A DNA stretch of 64,000 nucleotides, from contig NZ_SACY01000002.1 of NCBI RefSeq assembly GCF_004005965.1, positions 434,001-498,000 of the forward strand, read 5' to 3'. Below, in pieces: positions 15,926-24,365 of this stretch. The position numbers and the translations under genes were made by a program. Within the stretch, counting starts at the first letter, position 1. Every line of letters begins with the position of its first letter. Source of the stretch: Sandaracinomonas limnophila. Its GTDB lineage: Bacteria > Bacteroidota > Bacteroidia > Cytophagales > Spirosomataceae. The notes under the pieces were generated by a model. That model did no database searches. It was not told the origin of the DNA and saw only the letters and a list, made by a program, of their open reading frames with translations.

Positions 15926-16451
15926 AGTTCAATATATTTTTTTGTAACAACACTCTCGCTCTCGACAATTGTGATTTAGAAGTTCCAACCGAAATCCCTA
16001 ACATTTCAGCAATTTCCTGGTGGGAATACCCTTCAATCGCATATAAATTAAATACAGTTCTAAACCCGTCTGGCAAATTACTAATCATTCGAAAAATTTC
16101 TTCTGCTTCCAATTCGAATAAAACAGCTTCTGGATCTGAAACTTCAATTTTATCTTCTAATTCAACCCAAATCATTTTACGTTTCCGAATATGCATGAGC
16201 GATTCGTTTACCATAATTCTTCGAATCCAGCCTTCCAAACTACCGGCTTCCTTAAAATCTGAAATCTTGGCAAAAACTATCATAAACCCCTCCATTAGAA
16301 CTTCCTCGGCCTCCATCATTTCTCCAACATATCGCTTGCAAACTGACAACATTTTACCAGCATACTTTTTAAACAATTCGTTTTGCGCCTTTGAGTCTCC
16401 TTTTTTACAGGCATTCAATAAATCAGACTCTTGGGAATAATTGAATTTCAA
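15915..16451 (-). CDS. ECF-type RNA polymerase sigma factor
   Basis: The protein has about 178 residues if it starts at a TTG at 16451 (then KFNYSQESDLLNACKKGD). The frame is open to an ATG at 16559, but the extra residues do not resemble the family, and that start would leave no promoter space before divergent murI. Region 2 covers AQNELFKKYAGKMLSVCKRY through GSLEGWIRRIMVNESLMHIR. Region 4 covers LPDGFRTVFNLYAIEGYSHQ and EIAEMLGISVGTSKSQLSRA. It probably controls an envelope response with the two genes downstream. Confidence 0.88.
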   Translation of the reverse strand: MKFNYSQESDLLNACKKGDSKAQNELFKKYAGKMLSVCKRYVGEMMEAEEVLMEGFMIVFAKISDFKEAGSLEGWIRRIMVNESLMHIRKRKMIWVELEDKIEVSDPEAVLFELEAEEIFRMISNLPDGFRTVFNLYAIEGYSHQEIAEMLGISVGTSKSQLSRARVLLQKNILNYEK

Positions 16452-16561
16452 GGTTATTAAAAATTGATGAAACAGTAAATATAAGATGCAATTTGAGGAG
16501 AAAAGGTTGCATCCCATCAAAATATATTTCAATTTTACATAATTAAGCTCATAAGACATTT

Positions 16562-17371
16562 ATGCCCAACAGTGCTCCTATTGGAATTTTTGATAGTGGA
16601 ATCGGTGGATTAACCCTTGCCCACGCAATTACCAAATTACTTCCTAAAGAATCTATCATCTATTTTGGAGACACCGCGCATTTACCTTATGGTGACAAAT
16701 CGGCTACTGCCATTCAATCCTATTCCTTAAAAATATGTAATCTATTATTGGAAAAGAATTGCAAGCTTATCCTCATCGCCTGCAACTCTGCCTCTGCTGC
16801 AGCTTATGATTTAGTGAAAACGTATGTAGGCTCTAAAGCCATTGTGGTGAACGTGATTGATCCTGTGATTGAATATTTATCAAAAAACTGGAAAAACCAT
16901 ACACTCGGACTAATCGGCACTAAACAAACCGTTAACTCTGGCTTATATGCTCAAAAAGCAGCAGACCTTCACCAAGGCGTAGAAATAAAATCTTTAGCGA
17001 CCCCTCTTTTGGCGCCAATGATTGAAGAAGGATTTTTCAACAATAAAATATCAGCTTCCATAATTGAAGAATATTTACAGAATGAAAATCTTCAAAATAT
17101 TGAGGGATTAATTTTAGGATGTACACACTACCCTTTAATCAAAAATCAAATTGAACAATTCTACCAAGGGAAAACCCAGGTAATCGATACTTCAGAAATT
17201 GTTGCAGAAAAAATTCGATCGATTTTAATACAGCAAAACTTAGAAACTCCATCTAAGGAACAAGGTGATAGACAGTTTTTTGTTTCAGACTATACCAAAT
17301 CCTTTGAACAATCTACCAAACTTTTTTTTGGTGAGGAAATTAAATTGGAGCTGTATCCGATTTGGGACTGA
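16562..17371 (+). CDS. murI: Glutamate racemase
   Basis: The protein has 269 residues and makes D-glutamate for peptidoglycan. IGIFDSGIGGLTLAHAI is the N-terminal signature. The two catalytic cysteines lie in LIACNSASAAAYD near residue 75 and ILGCTHYPLIKNQI near residue 187, and YFGDTAHLPYGDKS lies between the first strands. It stands alone, divergent from the sigma factor. Its stop codon is followed by a phased heptamer array. Confidence 0.97.
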   Translation: MPNSAPIGIFDSGIGGLTLAHAITKLLPKESIIYFGDTAHLPYGDKSATAIQSYSLKICNLLLEKNCKLILIACNSASAAAYDLVKTYVGSKAIVVNVIDPVIEYLSKNWKNHTLGLIGTKQTVNSGLYAQKAADLHQGVEIKSLATPLLAPMIEEGFFNNKISASIIEEYLQNENLQNIEGLILGCTHYPLIKNQIEQFYQGKTQVIDTSEIVAEKIRSILIQQNLETPSKEQGDRQFFVSDYTKSFEQSTKLFFGEEIKLELYPIWD

Positions 17372-17378
17372 AAAAATT

Positions 17379-17441
17379 ATGAGTTATGAATTATGAGTTA
17401 TGAATTTACATTTAATTTATAATCCATAATTTATAATTCAT
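17379..17441. repeat. Inverted heptamer array between murI and convergent gene
   Basis: Left arm (17379-17406): four 7-base words in phase, ATGAGTT ATGAATT, each twice. Right arm (17414-17441): AATTTAT AATCCAT AATTTAT AATTCAT, the reverse-complement word family. The arms are separated by seven bases and can fold into one long imperfect hairpin. The right arm covers the stop codon (17431-17433) and the last codons of the minus-strand gene. Confidence 0.85.
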
Positions 17442-17673
17442 AATTAGCTTTACTTGACTTCCACCACATAAACGCCACAACAACCACTATCAAATACGGA
17501 GCTGCTAATAAATACAAGATTCCTGTATTTAATCCCGTAGCAATATTACTTCTTCCATTGGATACCGTACTTTCAACGGTTGTTCTACACATGGCACATT
17601 GTGCAAAAGTTTCAATACTCTTGAAACAAGTGAAAATAATTGTCCAAAAAACTAATTGAATAATTTTACGCAT
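17431..17673 (-). CDS. Small membrane protein with CxxC motif, oxidase cluster
   Basis: The protein has 80 residues with a signal-like N-terminus (MRKIIQLVFWTIIFTCFKS), then FAQCAMCRTTVES and a C-terminal helix, GILYLLAAPYLIVVVVAFMW. The CAMC pair could bind metal or undergo redox. It overlaps the DUF420 gene by eight bases and ends the respiratory gene cluster, so a role in oxidase assembly is plausible but unproven. Its last four residues (NYEL) are encoded by a heptamer repeat array. Confidence 0.75.
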   Translation of the reverse strand: MRKIIQLVFWTIIFTCFKSIETFAQCAMCRTTVESTVSNGRSNIATGLNTGILYLLAAPYLIVVVVAFMWWKSSKANYEL

Positions 17674-18190
17674 AGTATGGAGAGATTAATAGGTAAACTA
17701 AAACTCCAGAAATAGAAACATAAAGCCAAATTGGGAAAGCCCATTTAACAAATTTTTTGTGAGCGGGAATATCTCCAGCTAATGCATTATAAATTGCCAA
17801 TAATACAAAACGAACCACCACCACGGATAATAAAATATGAGATAGCAATAGAAAATAATAAATCGGACGGATGATTCCTTCTCCACCAAAAGCTGTTGAA
17901 GGGTTTGAAATATGGTACAAAATATACAAAACCAAAAAAACTGCACCTTGCAAGAAAGAAATTCCCATCATTTTACGATGCAATTCAATGTTCTTTCTTT
18001 TAACAGCACCATAGCCAAGAACCAAAGTCAAGGCAGTTGTTGTGTTTAACAAACCAATGATATGAGGTATAACTTTAGTCCAACTTCCTAGTGGAATTCT
18101 TGTTTGAATACCAATTAATAAAGCCACTGCCACTGGAATAGCAATGGATAAAACCTGAATTAATTTGTCGTTTGCAGCTGTTTTTTTCAT
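17666..18190 (-). CDS. DUF420 membrane protein
   Basis: The protein has 174 residues and about five membrane helices. ELHRKMMGISFLQGAVFLVL and LSHILLSVVVVRFVLLAIYN carry the conserved histidines of DUF420. The family is regularly found beside SCO1 and caa3 oxidase genes and is thought to help oxidase biogenesis. It lies four bases after the SCO1-like gene. Confidence 0.87.
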   Translation of the reverse strand: MKKTAANDKLIQVLSIAIPVAVALLIGIQTRIPLGSWTKVIPHIIGLLNTTTALTLVLGYGAVKRKNIELHRKMMGISFLQGAVFLVLYILYHISNPSTAFGGEGIIRPIYYFLLLSHILLSVVVVRFVLLAIYNALAGDIPAHKKFVKWAFPIWLYVSISGVLVYLLISPYYA

Positions 18191-18194
18191 TATT

Positions 18195-18908
18195 TTATTG
18201 TTGATAAATGCTTTTTAGTACTTTAATTTCCATTAATAAACGATCTACATCCTTTGGATCTGTACCTACATAAAATCCTCTAATTACCCCTTCCTTATCT
18301 ACCAACACCAATCTCTCTGAGTGGATAAACGTTTCATCTGGATTTTTGATGGCTTGGTCATATTCAGAAGCATCTGCTAAAGGAACATGAAACCCTTTTA
18401 AGATTAAAGGATAAATATATTTCTTTTCACCGGTTAAAAAATCCCATTGTCCCGACTTTGCCTCAAATCTATTAGCATAGTCAGCCAACTTATCAACTTG
18501 GTCAAATTTTGGATCAACCGACATCGAGATGAATTTTATTTCCTCATCACTTATAAAGGCATCGCGAACTCTAGCTAATTGAAAACTTATTTTTGGACAA
18601 ATAGTACCACAGCGAGTAAAGAAAAAACTCGCAACAAATATTTTACCCTTTAAATTTTTTGAGTCAAACTTTTGTCCTTTTTGGTTTATTAAGGCGAATT
18701 CTGGAATTGTTTGAAAAACGGTATCTTTTTCAGGTTCATTCCATTTGCGATCAGGATTTTCACGCATTAAAATTTCACCGGAGGCAGAATCGATTGCGGG
18801 AATAAATCGAGGTAATTGATAGTGGTTTTTGCCATTTAATTTGAGCCCTAAATAAATAAAAGTAGGCACAATTAATACAAGAACTAATATGCCTACTTTC
18901 TTTATCAT
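18195..18908 (-). CDS. SCO1/SenC/PrrC copper chaperone
   Basis: The protein has 237 residues with one N-terminal membrane anchor (VGILVLVLIVPTFIYLGL) and a thioredoxin-like domain. The copper ligands are visible: CxxxC in FFFTRCGTICPKIS and the downstream His in TFIHSERLVLVD. SCO proteins load copper into the CuA site of oxidase subunit II. Its position in the caa3 cluster supports that role. Confidence 0.93.
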   Translation of the reverse strand: MIKKVGILVLVLIVPTFIYLGLKLNGKNHYQLPRFIPAIDSASGEILMRENPDRKWNEPEKDTVFQTIPEFALINQKGQKFDSKNLKGKIFVASFFFTRCGTICPKISFQLARVRDAFISDEEIKFISMSVDPKFDQVDKLADYANRFEAKSGQWDFLTGEKKYIYPLILKGFHVPLADASEYDQAIKNPDETFIHSERLVLVDKEGVIRGFYVGTDPKDVDRLLMEIKVLKSIYQQ

Positions 18909-18932
18909 AGAACCAACAAAATGGCTTATTTA

Positions 18933-19247
18933 CTAATATAAATGTCCGCCTTCGTAAATTAAAGCAGTTAAAAGCCAAACTATAAAAACGATTGGCAATA
19001 ATACCATCCAGATTAAAGATTTTACTTCGTGTTTTAAGTGCATAAATTCACCTACGATATAAAACGCTTTAATAATAGTCATACCAGAGAAAATTGCTAC
19101 ACGCAAACCATTGTTTGGTAAGGTAAATGCAATGACGAATTCGATTGCCGTAAGGATTAACAAAATCCAAAACGTTTTCCAAATGGCACCTGTATTAGGA
19201 GCTGGAATTTCTTTTTCTGCGGTTTCGTGAGATACGTGCGAAGCCAT
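18933..19247 (-). CDS. Cytochrome c oxidase subunit IV family protein
   Basis: The 104-residue protein has three membrane helices, beginning IWKTFWILLILTAIEFVIAF. KAFYIVGEFMHLKHEVKS is the conserved second-helix segment of bacterial subunit IV. It follows the two subunit III genes. It is a small structural subunit with no cofactors. Confidence 0.88.
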   Translation of the reverse strand: MASHVSHETAEKEIPAPNTGAIWKTFWILLILTAIEFVIAFTLPNNGLRVAIFSGMTIIKAFYIVGEFMHLKHEVKSLIWMVLLPIVFIVWLLTALIYEGGHLY

Positions 19248-19266
19248 ATATTTTTAAATTTAAATA

Positions 19267-20034
19267 TTAAACAAGGTAAAAGAAGGTAAAAACAAATACC
19301 CAAACAAGGTCTACAAAGTGCCAGTACAAACCAACTTTTTCAACCATTTCATAGTGACCTCTTCTTTCATACACACCTGTTGCGGCATTGAAGAAAATCA
19401 AAATGTTTAAGATAACTCCCGAAAATACGTGGGTTCCGTGGAATCCAGTAATGAAGAAGAATAAATCTGCAAATGCTGGAGGGCCGTAAGGATTACGAAC
19501 CAAGTTAGCACCTTCAATTGGAACTGTTACTCCATCTACTACCTGCTTAGCTGCAACAGCTAAATCTTCTGGACCATGGATAAAGTGCGTCCATTCCCAA
19601 GCCTGAGAACCTAAGAAAGTAAAGCCCCCAATAATTGTCCACAACATCCATTTCTCAACATCCTTACGATCACCACGGTGTCCAGCCTCAACAGCCAATA
19701 CCATTGTAACAGAAGATGCAATCAAAATGAAGGTCATGATTCCAACGAAAACTAATGGCAGTGACATTCCATGTAAAAAAGGAACTGCTTCAAATACTTT
19801 TTCAGGAATTGGCCAGTGAGTGGTTGAGAAATAAAATTTATCGACCGCACCTTCCCAAGCTGGTTGGCTGAAACGGATCATGCCGTAAGAAACCAATAAT
19901 GCTGAGAATGTGAAGGTATCCGATAAAAGGAAAAACCACATCATTAATTTTCCATAGCTTGCCTTAAGAGGCTCAGAACCACCGGACCAAGTTAACTTTT
20001 CAGGAACAGCCGGTGCTGCGTGTGCAACTGACAT
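19267..20034 (-). CDS. Cytochrome c oxidase subunit III (long form)
   Basis: This 255-residue protein has seven predicted helices. MMWFFLLSDTFTFSALLVSY, AWEWTHFI, FHGTHVFSGVILNILIFF and VGLYWHFVDLVWVFVFTFFY are the family signatures. It is one of two adjacent subunit III homologues, 11 bases apart. The longer one carries an internal periplasmic loop (HGPEDLAVAAKQVVDG). Confidence 0.92.
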   Translation of the reverse strand: MSVAHAAPAVPEKLTWSGGSEPLKASYGKLMMWFFLLSDTFTFSALLVSYGMIRFSQPAWEGAVDKFYFSTTHWPIPEKVFEAVPFLHGMSLPLVFVGIMTFILIASSVTMVLAVEAGHRGDRKDVEKWMLWTIIGGFTFLGSQAWEWTHFIHGPEDLAVAAKQVVDGVTVPIEGANLVRNPYGPPAFADLFFFITGFHGTHVFSGVILNILIFFNAATGVYERRGHYEMVEKVGLYWHFVDLVWVFVFTFFYLV

Positions 20035-20045
20035 TCGGTTAAATA

Positions 20046-20621
20046 TTAATTGTTAAAAACTAAAAACAAAAATAAATATATCCACAAAGCATCCAAAAAA
20101 TGCCAATAGGTGGAACAAATTTTAATTTGGGTTAATGCGTTTGCATTTATTTTTAGACGAAAAGCTGATACTAAAGCGACCAACAGAACAACTAAACCGG
20201 AAACAAGGTGTAAGCCATGTAAACCAGAAAATACATATACAAAAGAACCCGATGGATTACCGACAAAATATACGTTTCGTTCCACTAATTGGCCCCACGC
20301 ATAAAATTGCATTACTAAAAAGAGTAATCCGAGCACAAAAGTAATAGAAATACTCGTTTTTAACACATTAAATTGGTCTTTTTTTGCAGCTAAATATGCA
20401 AAATGCATGGTAAGGCTGCTAAAAGCTAACACAATGGTGCTAATCCAAAATAAATTTGGCAATTCAAACTCTGTCCAATTACCTTCTGCCTTTCTAACTA
20501 GGTAGGCACTTGTGAAGGCTGCAAACAACATGACGATAGATACAATGAATAACCACATGGTAAAAACCTTAGGATTCATGGTTCTCGTTTGCTTTGCTTC
20601 TTGCATGTTAATTGTTTCCAT
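20046..20621 (-). CDS. Cytochrome c oxidase subunit III (short form)
   Basis: The 191-residue protein has five helices. TMWLFIVSIVMLFAAFTSAY, FSGLHGLHLVSGLVVLLVAL and YWHFLDALWIYLFLFLV match subunit III. It lies between ctaB and the longer subunit III gene. Paired subunit III genes are common in Bacteroidota caa3 clusters, and the two products may form the complex together. Confidence 0.9.
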   Translation of the reverse strand: METINMQEAKQTRTMNPKVFTMWLFIVSIVMLFAAFTSAYLVRKAEGNWTEFELPNLFWISTIVLAFSSLTMHFAYLAAKKDQFNVLKTSISITFVLGLLFLVMQFYAWGQLVERNVYFVGNPSGSFVYVFSGLHGLHLVSGLVVLLVALVSAFRLKINANALTQIKICSTYWHFLDALWIYLFLFLVFNN

Positions 20622-20626
20622 TATAA

Positions 20627-21478
20627 TTAAACTTTATCAAGTAAAAATGCGATTTGTACAACCGGTAAATACAAAAATGAGCCAAACATCATCCATTTTG
20701 CCGACTTATCAGTTGGACGCATCATGAGATAAAATGTTTGACATAAAAATAAGGTACTTGCAATTACTGCAATAATTGCTGAATTAATTCCTGTAATATG
20801 TAAAAGGTAAGGAACGAAACCCAAGGGAACCAAAAAAATGGTATAAATCATGATAGTGAAAGCTGTTCTAACATCCTTCTTACCATCATTGGGTAACATT
20901 TTAAATCCTGCCTTTTTATAATCATTATCAGCCACCCATGCAATCGCCCAAAAATGTGGAAATTGCCAAAAAAATTGAATGGCGAATAAAATACCGGGCT
21001 CCCAGCCAAATTGGTTTGTAGCTGCTAACCAGCCAATCATAGGAGGAAAGGCTCCTGGAAATGCACCAACAAATACGGAAATTGGACCAACGCGTTTTAA
21101 TGGAGTATAAACATAACCATATAAAATATAGGAAAGAAAGCCTATTCCCATAGTTTTTAAATTGAAAGAGGCCAACATACCTAAGGCTAATACGGCAACT
21201 AACCAACCAAAAATCTTAGCTTGATTCGGACTTAAAGTTTCAGTAGGCAATGGTCGTTTTGCTGTCCTTTTCATCAATTTGTCAAAATCAATTTCTTTCA
21301 ATTGATTGACAATATTAGCAGCACCAGTTAATAAAAAACCTGCCAACGAAATTCGGAAAATTGAAATCCAATCAGGATTAGAAGGATGGGCCAATATAAA
21401 ACCAAATGTACCAGAAAACGCAACTGTCATTGACAATCGGGTTTTCAAAAGGGCAATATAAGGTTTCAAATTAAGCAT
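20627..21478 (-). CDS. ctaB: Protohaem IX farnesyltransferase (haem O synthase)
   Basis: The 283-residue UbiA-type prenyltransferase has about nine helices. The metal-diphosphate motif lies in NIVNQLKEIDFDKLMKRTAK followed by RPLPT, a variant of the usual NxxxDxxxD. The second conserved loop lies in VADNDYKKAGFKMLP. It farnesylates haem B to haem O for the oxidase. It overlaps ctaA by eight bases. Confidence 0.93.
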   Translation of the reverse strand: MLNLKPYIALLKTRLSMTVAFSGTFGFILAHPSNPDWISIFRISLAGFLLTGAANIVNQLKEIDFDKLMKRTAKRPLPTETLSPNQAKIFGWLVAVLALGMLASFNLKTMGIGFLSYILYGYVYTPLKRVGPISVFVGAFPGAFPPMIGWLAATNQFGWEPGILFAIQFFWQFPHFWAIAWVADNDYKKAGFKMLPNDGKKDVRTAFTIMIYTIFLVPLGFVPYLLHITGINSAIIAVIASTLFLCQTFYLMMRPTDKSAKWMMFGSFLYLPVVQIAFLLDKV

Positions 21479-22373
21479 TTGCTTTTGTTATAGTCCAAGC
21501 TTTCATGTGTGCCCCAAGCGTCAACAAAGAAAGCAATAAATGTATGGGTTGTGATCCAAAAGGCAGAGCAAAATATGCCATTGCGATTCCAGATATGATA
21601 GATATACCTAATAGAACAAAAATACTGCGTAAATAGTTCTTTAAAAAGAGCTGAGATTTGTCTAATTTATACCAAAGGACGGAATTTGTAACTAAAATAA
21701 CCCAAGTAAAACTTCTGTGGATTATATATTTTAAACCAAGTAAATCAATCCACTGATCCTTGGCCGTTTCTCCTACTTGTTTAATCACAAGATCCATCTC
21801 TTCACGGACCTGTGTACCTAATAAAATTTGAATGGCAATTAAAACTAAGTTGATCAAAACTAAACTTCTTCCATAGGTAGTGATATTCTCTTTTTCTTGT
21901 GCATGGTATAATGCCTGTATAAGAAAAAATATAACAGCAATGGTTAGTGCCATGTGGGCGGTAACAACACCAGGATGTAAAAAAGAATCAACTACCAACT
22001 TACCTAAAATCCCATTACCAATTACAAAAAGTAATGCCAAAAGTGTAAATAAAAATGTTTTTTTACCTTCTTTTCGAGAAAGAAAAGTACAAATCAACAT
22101 AATTAATCCCGTCAACGCACCTAACAGACGATTTACATATTCAATCCAAGTTTTGGTGGGATTAAACAATACTTCGCCGTGCAATTTTTCCTTATAAATC
22201 TCTTGGTAATTAAAGGGTAATTGAGATTCACTTGTTGGTGGAACAATTCTACCAAAACAAGTGGGCCAATCTGGGCATCCCATTCCGGAACCCGTGCTTC
22301 TTACCACCCCACCAGCTAACACCAAGAGGTAAACAAAGATTAATGTAAGAAGTCCAAATTTTCGGAAACTCAT
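21471..22373 (-). CDS. ctaA: Haem A synthase (COX15/CtaA)
   Basis: The protein has 300 residues from the ATG at 22373 (MSFRKFGLLTLIFVYLLVL). The 16 codons upstream run into a terminator hairpin and were excluded. VVRSTGSGMGCPDWPTCFG is the diagnostic first loop with the Cys pair. HxxxA/H helices include HPGVVTAHMALTIAV and IHRSFTWVILV. It oxidises haem O to haem A. It is coupled to ctaB. Confidence 0.93.
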   Translation of the reverse strand: MSFRKFGLLTLIFVYLLVLAGGVVRSTGSGMGCPDWPTCFGRIVPPTSESQLPFNYQEIYKEKLHGEVLFNPTKTWIEYVNRLLGALTGLIMLICTFLSRKEGKKTFLFTLLALLFVIGNGILGKLVVDSFLHPGVVTAHMALTIAVIFFLIQALYHAQEKENITTYGRSLVLINLVLIAIQILLGTQVREEMDLVIKQVGETAKDQWIDLLGLKYIIHRSFTWVILVTNSVLWYKLDKSQLFLKNYLRSIFVLLGISIISGIAMAYFALPFGSQPIHLLLSLLTLGAHMKAWTITKANA

Positions 22374-22388
22374 TTTCGGGGTATAAAA

Positions 22389-22426
22389 AAAGGTGCATCT
22401 GAATAATTTTATTCGATGCACCTTTT
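22389..22426 (-). terminator. Terminator-like hairpin between ctaD and ctaA
   Basis: AAAGGTGCATC pairs with GATGCACCTTT, and the inner bases GAAT/ATTC extend the stem. A T-run follows on the minus strand. It lies 14 bases after the ctaD stop and 16 bases before the ctaA ATG, leaving no room for a separate ctaA promoter. It is therefore probably a partial terminator or processing site. Confidence 0.82.
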
Positions 22427-22439
22427 CAATTAGATTATA

Positions 22440-24338
22440 TTAACGGTTGTAAACCTCATTTTGTGCTGACAATAAACCTTCAATATCTTTTTCGATTGCA
22501 ATTTCTTCTGTTTCCTCAGGCAAGTTCGACTCAGGCGTTGCTGAATAGGGAACGTTTTGAGGAATAAAATCAGTTGCAGAACCAGGCTTAGAGTAATCAT
22601 AAGGCCAACGATAAACTGCTGGAATTTCACCTGGCCAGTTACCGTGTCCAACCTCAACCGGAGTAGTCCACTCTAAAGTATTTGAATTCCAAGGGTTTTG
22701 ACTTGCTTTTTTACCTTTAAAGATTGAGATAAAGAAGTTAAAGAAGAAAATCGCTTGAGAACTGAATGTTATAATTGCTGCAATTGAAATAAATGCATTC
22801 AAATCTGTAAATGCCGCTTCAGCGTTGTTTCCTAAAGCAGTAAATGAATAATATCTACGAGGGAAACCTGCAATACCGATATAGTGCATTGGGAAAAATA
22901 CCGCATAAACACCTACAAATGATAACCAGAAGTGAATATATCCTAAAGTTTTGTTCATTTCACGACCAAACATTTTAGGGAACCAGTGGTAAACTCCAGC
23001 TAATAATCCAAAGAAAGAAGCAGCTCCCATTACTAAGTGGAAGTGAGCTACAACGAAATAGGTATCGTGTAAGTTAATATCTAAAGCTGAGTTACCTAAG
23101 ATAATACCCGTAACACCACCAGAAATAAACAAGGAAACCAAACCAATAGAGAACAACATAGCTGGAGTGAAAATGATATTTCCTTTCCATAAAGTTGTAA
23201 TATAGTTAAAGGCCTTTACCGCAGAAGGAACCGCAATAATCAACGTTAGGAACATAAATACAGATCCTAGGAAAGGATTCATACCTGTTACAAACATGTG
23301 GTGAGCCCATACAATAAATGCTAAAACGGTAATACCCATCATTGAACCAATCATCGCACGGTAACCAAAGATAGGCTTACGTGAATTAGTTGCAATAATT
23401 TCTGATGTCATACCTAATGCAGGCAATAATACGATATAAACCTCTGGGTGACCTAAGAACCAGAATAAGTGTTGATACAAGATTGGAGATCCACCCATAT
23501 TTGGTAGAGCCTGACCTTGAATATAAATTTCTGACAAATAGAATGATGTTCCAAAACTTCTATCAAAAATCAATAATAAGGCAGCTGATAATAATACCGG
23601 GAAAGATAATAAACCTAATACCGCAGTAAAGAAGAATGCCCAAATTGTAAGTGGCATACGAGAGAAATACATTCCTCGTGTACGTAAGTTAATTACAGTA
23701 CAGATATAATTGATACCTCCCATTAAAGAAGAAACAATAAAGAGCGCCATGGCAATCAACCACATGGTTAATCCTAATCCTGAACCTGGCATAGATTGAG
23801 GTAAAGCAGAAAGAGGTGGATAAACTACCCAACCACCTGAAGCAGGACCTGTCTCTAGGAATAAAGAACAGAACATAATGGCCGAAGACAAAAAGAAGAA
23901 CCAATACGAAAGCATATTGATAAATCCAGATGCCATATCACGTGCACCAATTTGCAAAGGAATCAAGAAGTTTGAGAAGGTACCTGACAAACCTGCAGTT
24001 AATACAAAGAATACCATGATAGTTCCGTGCATTGTAACCAGAGCAAGGTAAAATTCTTTATCTAATTTTCCAGACTCATCAATCCAACCACCTAAAATAG
24101 GCTTTAACCATTCCAAGTTCATATCTGGGAAGCCCAACTGTAAACGGAAAAGAATTGATAAAGCACCTCCAAAGAAAGCCCAAAGGATACCAGTAATCAA
24201 ATACTGCTTAGCAATTACCTTGTGGTCTTCAGAAAAGATATACTTTCTGATGAATCCTAATTCGTGGTGGTCATGATCATGGTCATGATCGTGTCCGTGT
24301 GAATGTATTTCTTCTACTGTTGAATGTGTAGTTGACAT
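22440..24338 (-). CDS. ctaD: Cytochrome c oxidase subunit I (caa3-type)
   Basis: The protein has 632 residues with 12 helices. Visible haem-copper ligands are HGTIMVFFVLTAG (low-spin haem His), the FWFLGHPEVYIVLLP loop (CuB His and cross-linked Tyr), WAHHMFVTGMNP (CuB His pair) and VVAHFHLVMG (haem a and a3 His). The GHPEVY helix marks a type A oxidase. The cytoplasmic N-terminus carries HSHGHDHDHDHDHHELG, an unusual His/Asp run. It follows ctaC by 27 bases. Confidence 0.97.
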   Translation of the reverse strand: MSTTHSTVEEIHSHGHDHDHDHDHHELGFIRKYIFSEDHKVIAKQYLITGILWAFFGGALSILFRLQLGFPDMNLEWLKPILGGWIDESGKLDKEFYLALVTMHGTIMVFFVLTAGLSGTFSNFLIPLQIGARDMASGFINMLSYWFFFLSSAIMFCSLFLETGPASGGWVVYPPLSALPQSMPGSGLGLTMWLIAMALFIVSSLMGGINYICTVINLRTRGMYFSRMPLTIWAFFFTAVLGLLSFPVLLSAALLLIFDRSFGTSFYLSEIYIQGQALPNMGGSPILYQHLFWFLGHPEVYIVLLPALGMTSEIIATNSRKPIFGYRAMIGSMMGITVLAFIVWAHHMFVTGMNPFLGSVFMFLTLIIAVPSAVKAFNYITTLWKGNIIFTPAMLFSIGLVSLFISGGVTGIILGNSALDINLHDTYFVVAHFHLVMGAASFFGLLAGVYHWFPKMFGREMNKTLGYIHFWLSFVGVYAVFFPMHYIGIAGFPRRYYSFTALGNNAEAAFTDLNAFISIAAIITFSSQAIFFFNFFISIFKGKKASQNPWNSNTLEWTTPVEVGHGNWPGEIPAVYRWPYDYSKPGSATDFIPQNVPYSATPESNLPEETEEIAIEKDIEGLLSAQNEVYNR

Positions 24339-24365
24339 ATTATTCTATTTTTCTAAATTCTCTAA

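Noticed and set aside
17379-17441. Simple intrinsic terminator after murI
   Set aside because: The AT-only stem lacks a GC core and T-run; the phased words are better described as a repeat array, though termination is not excluded.
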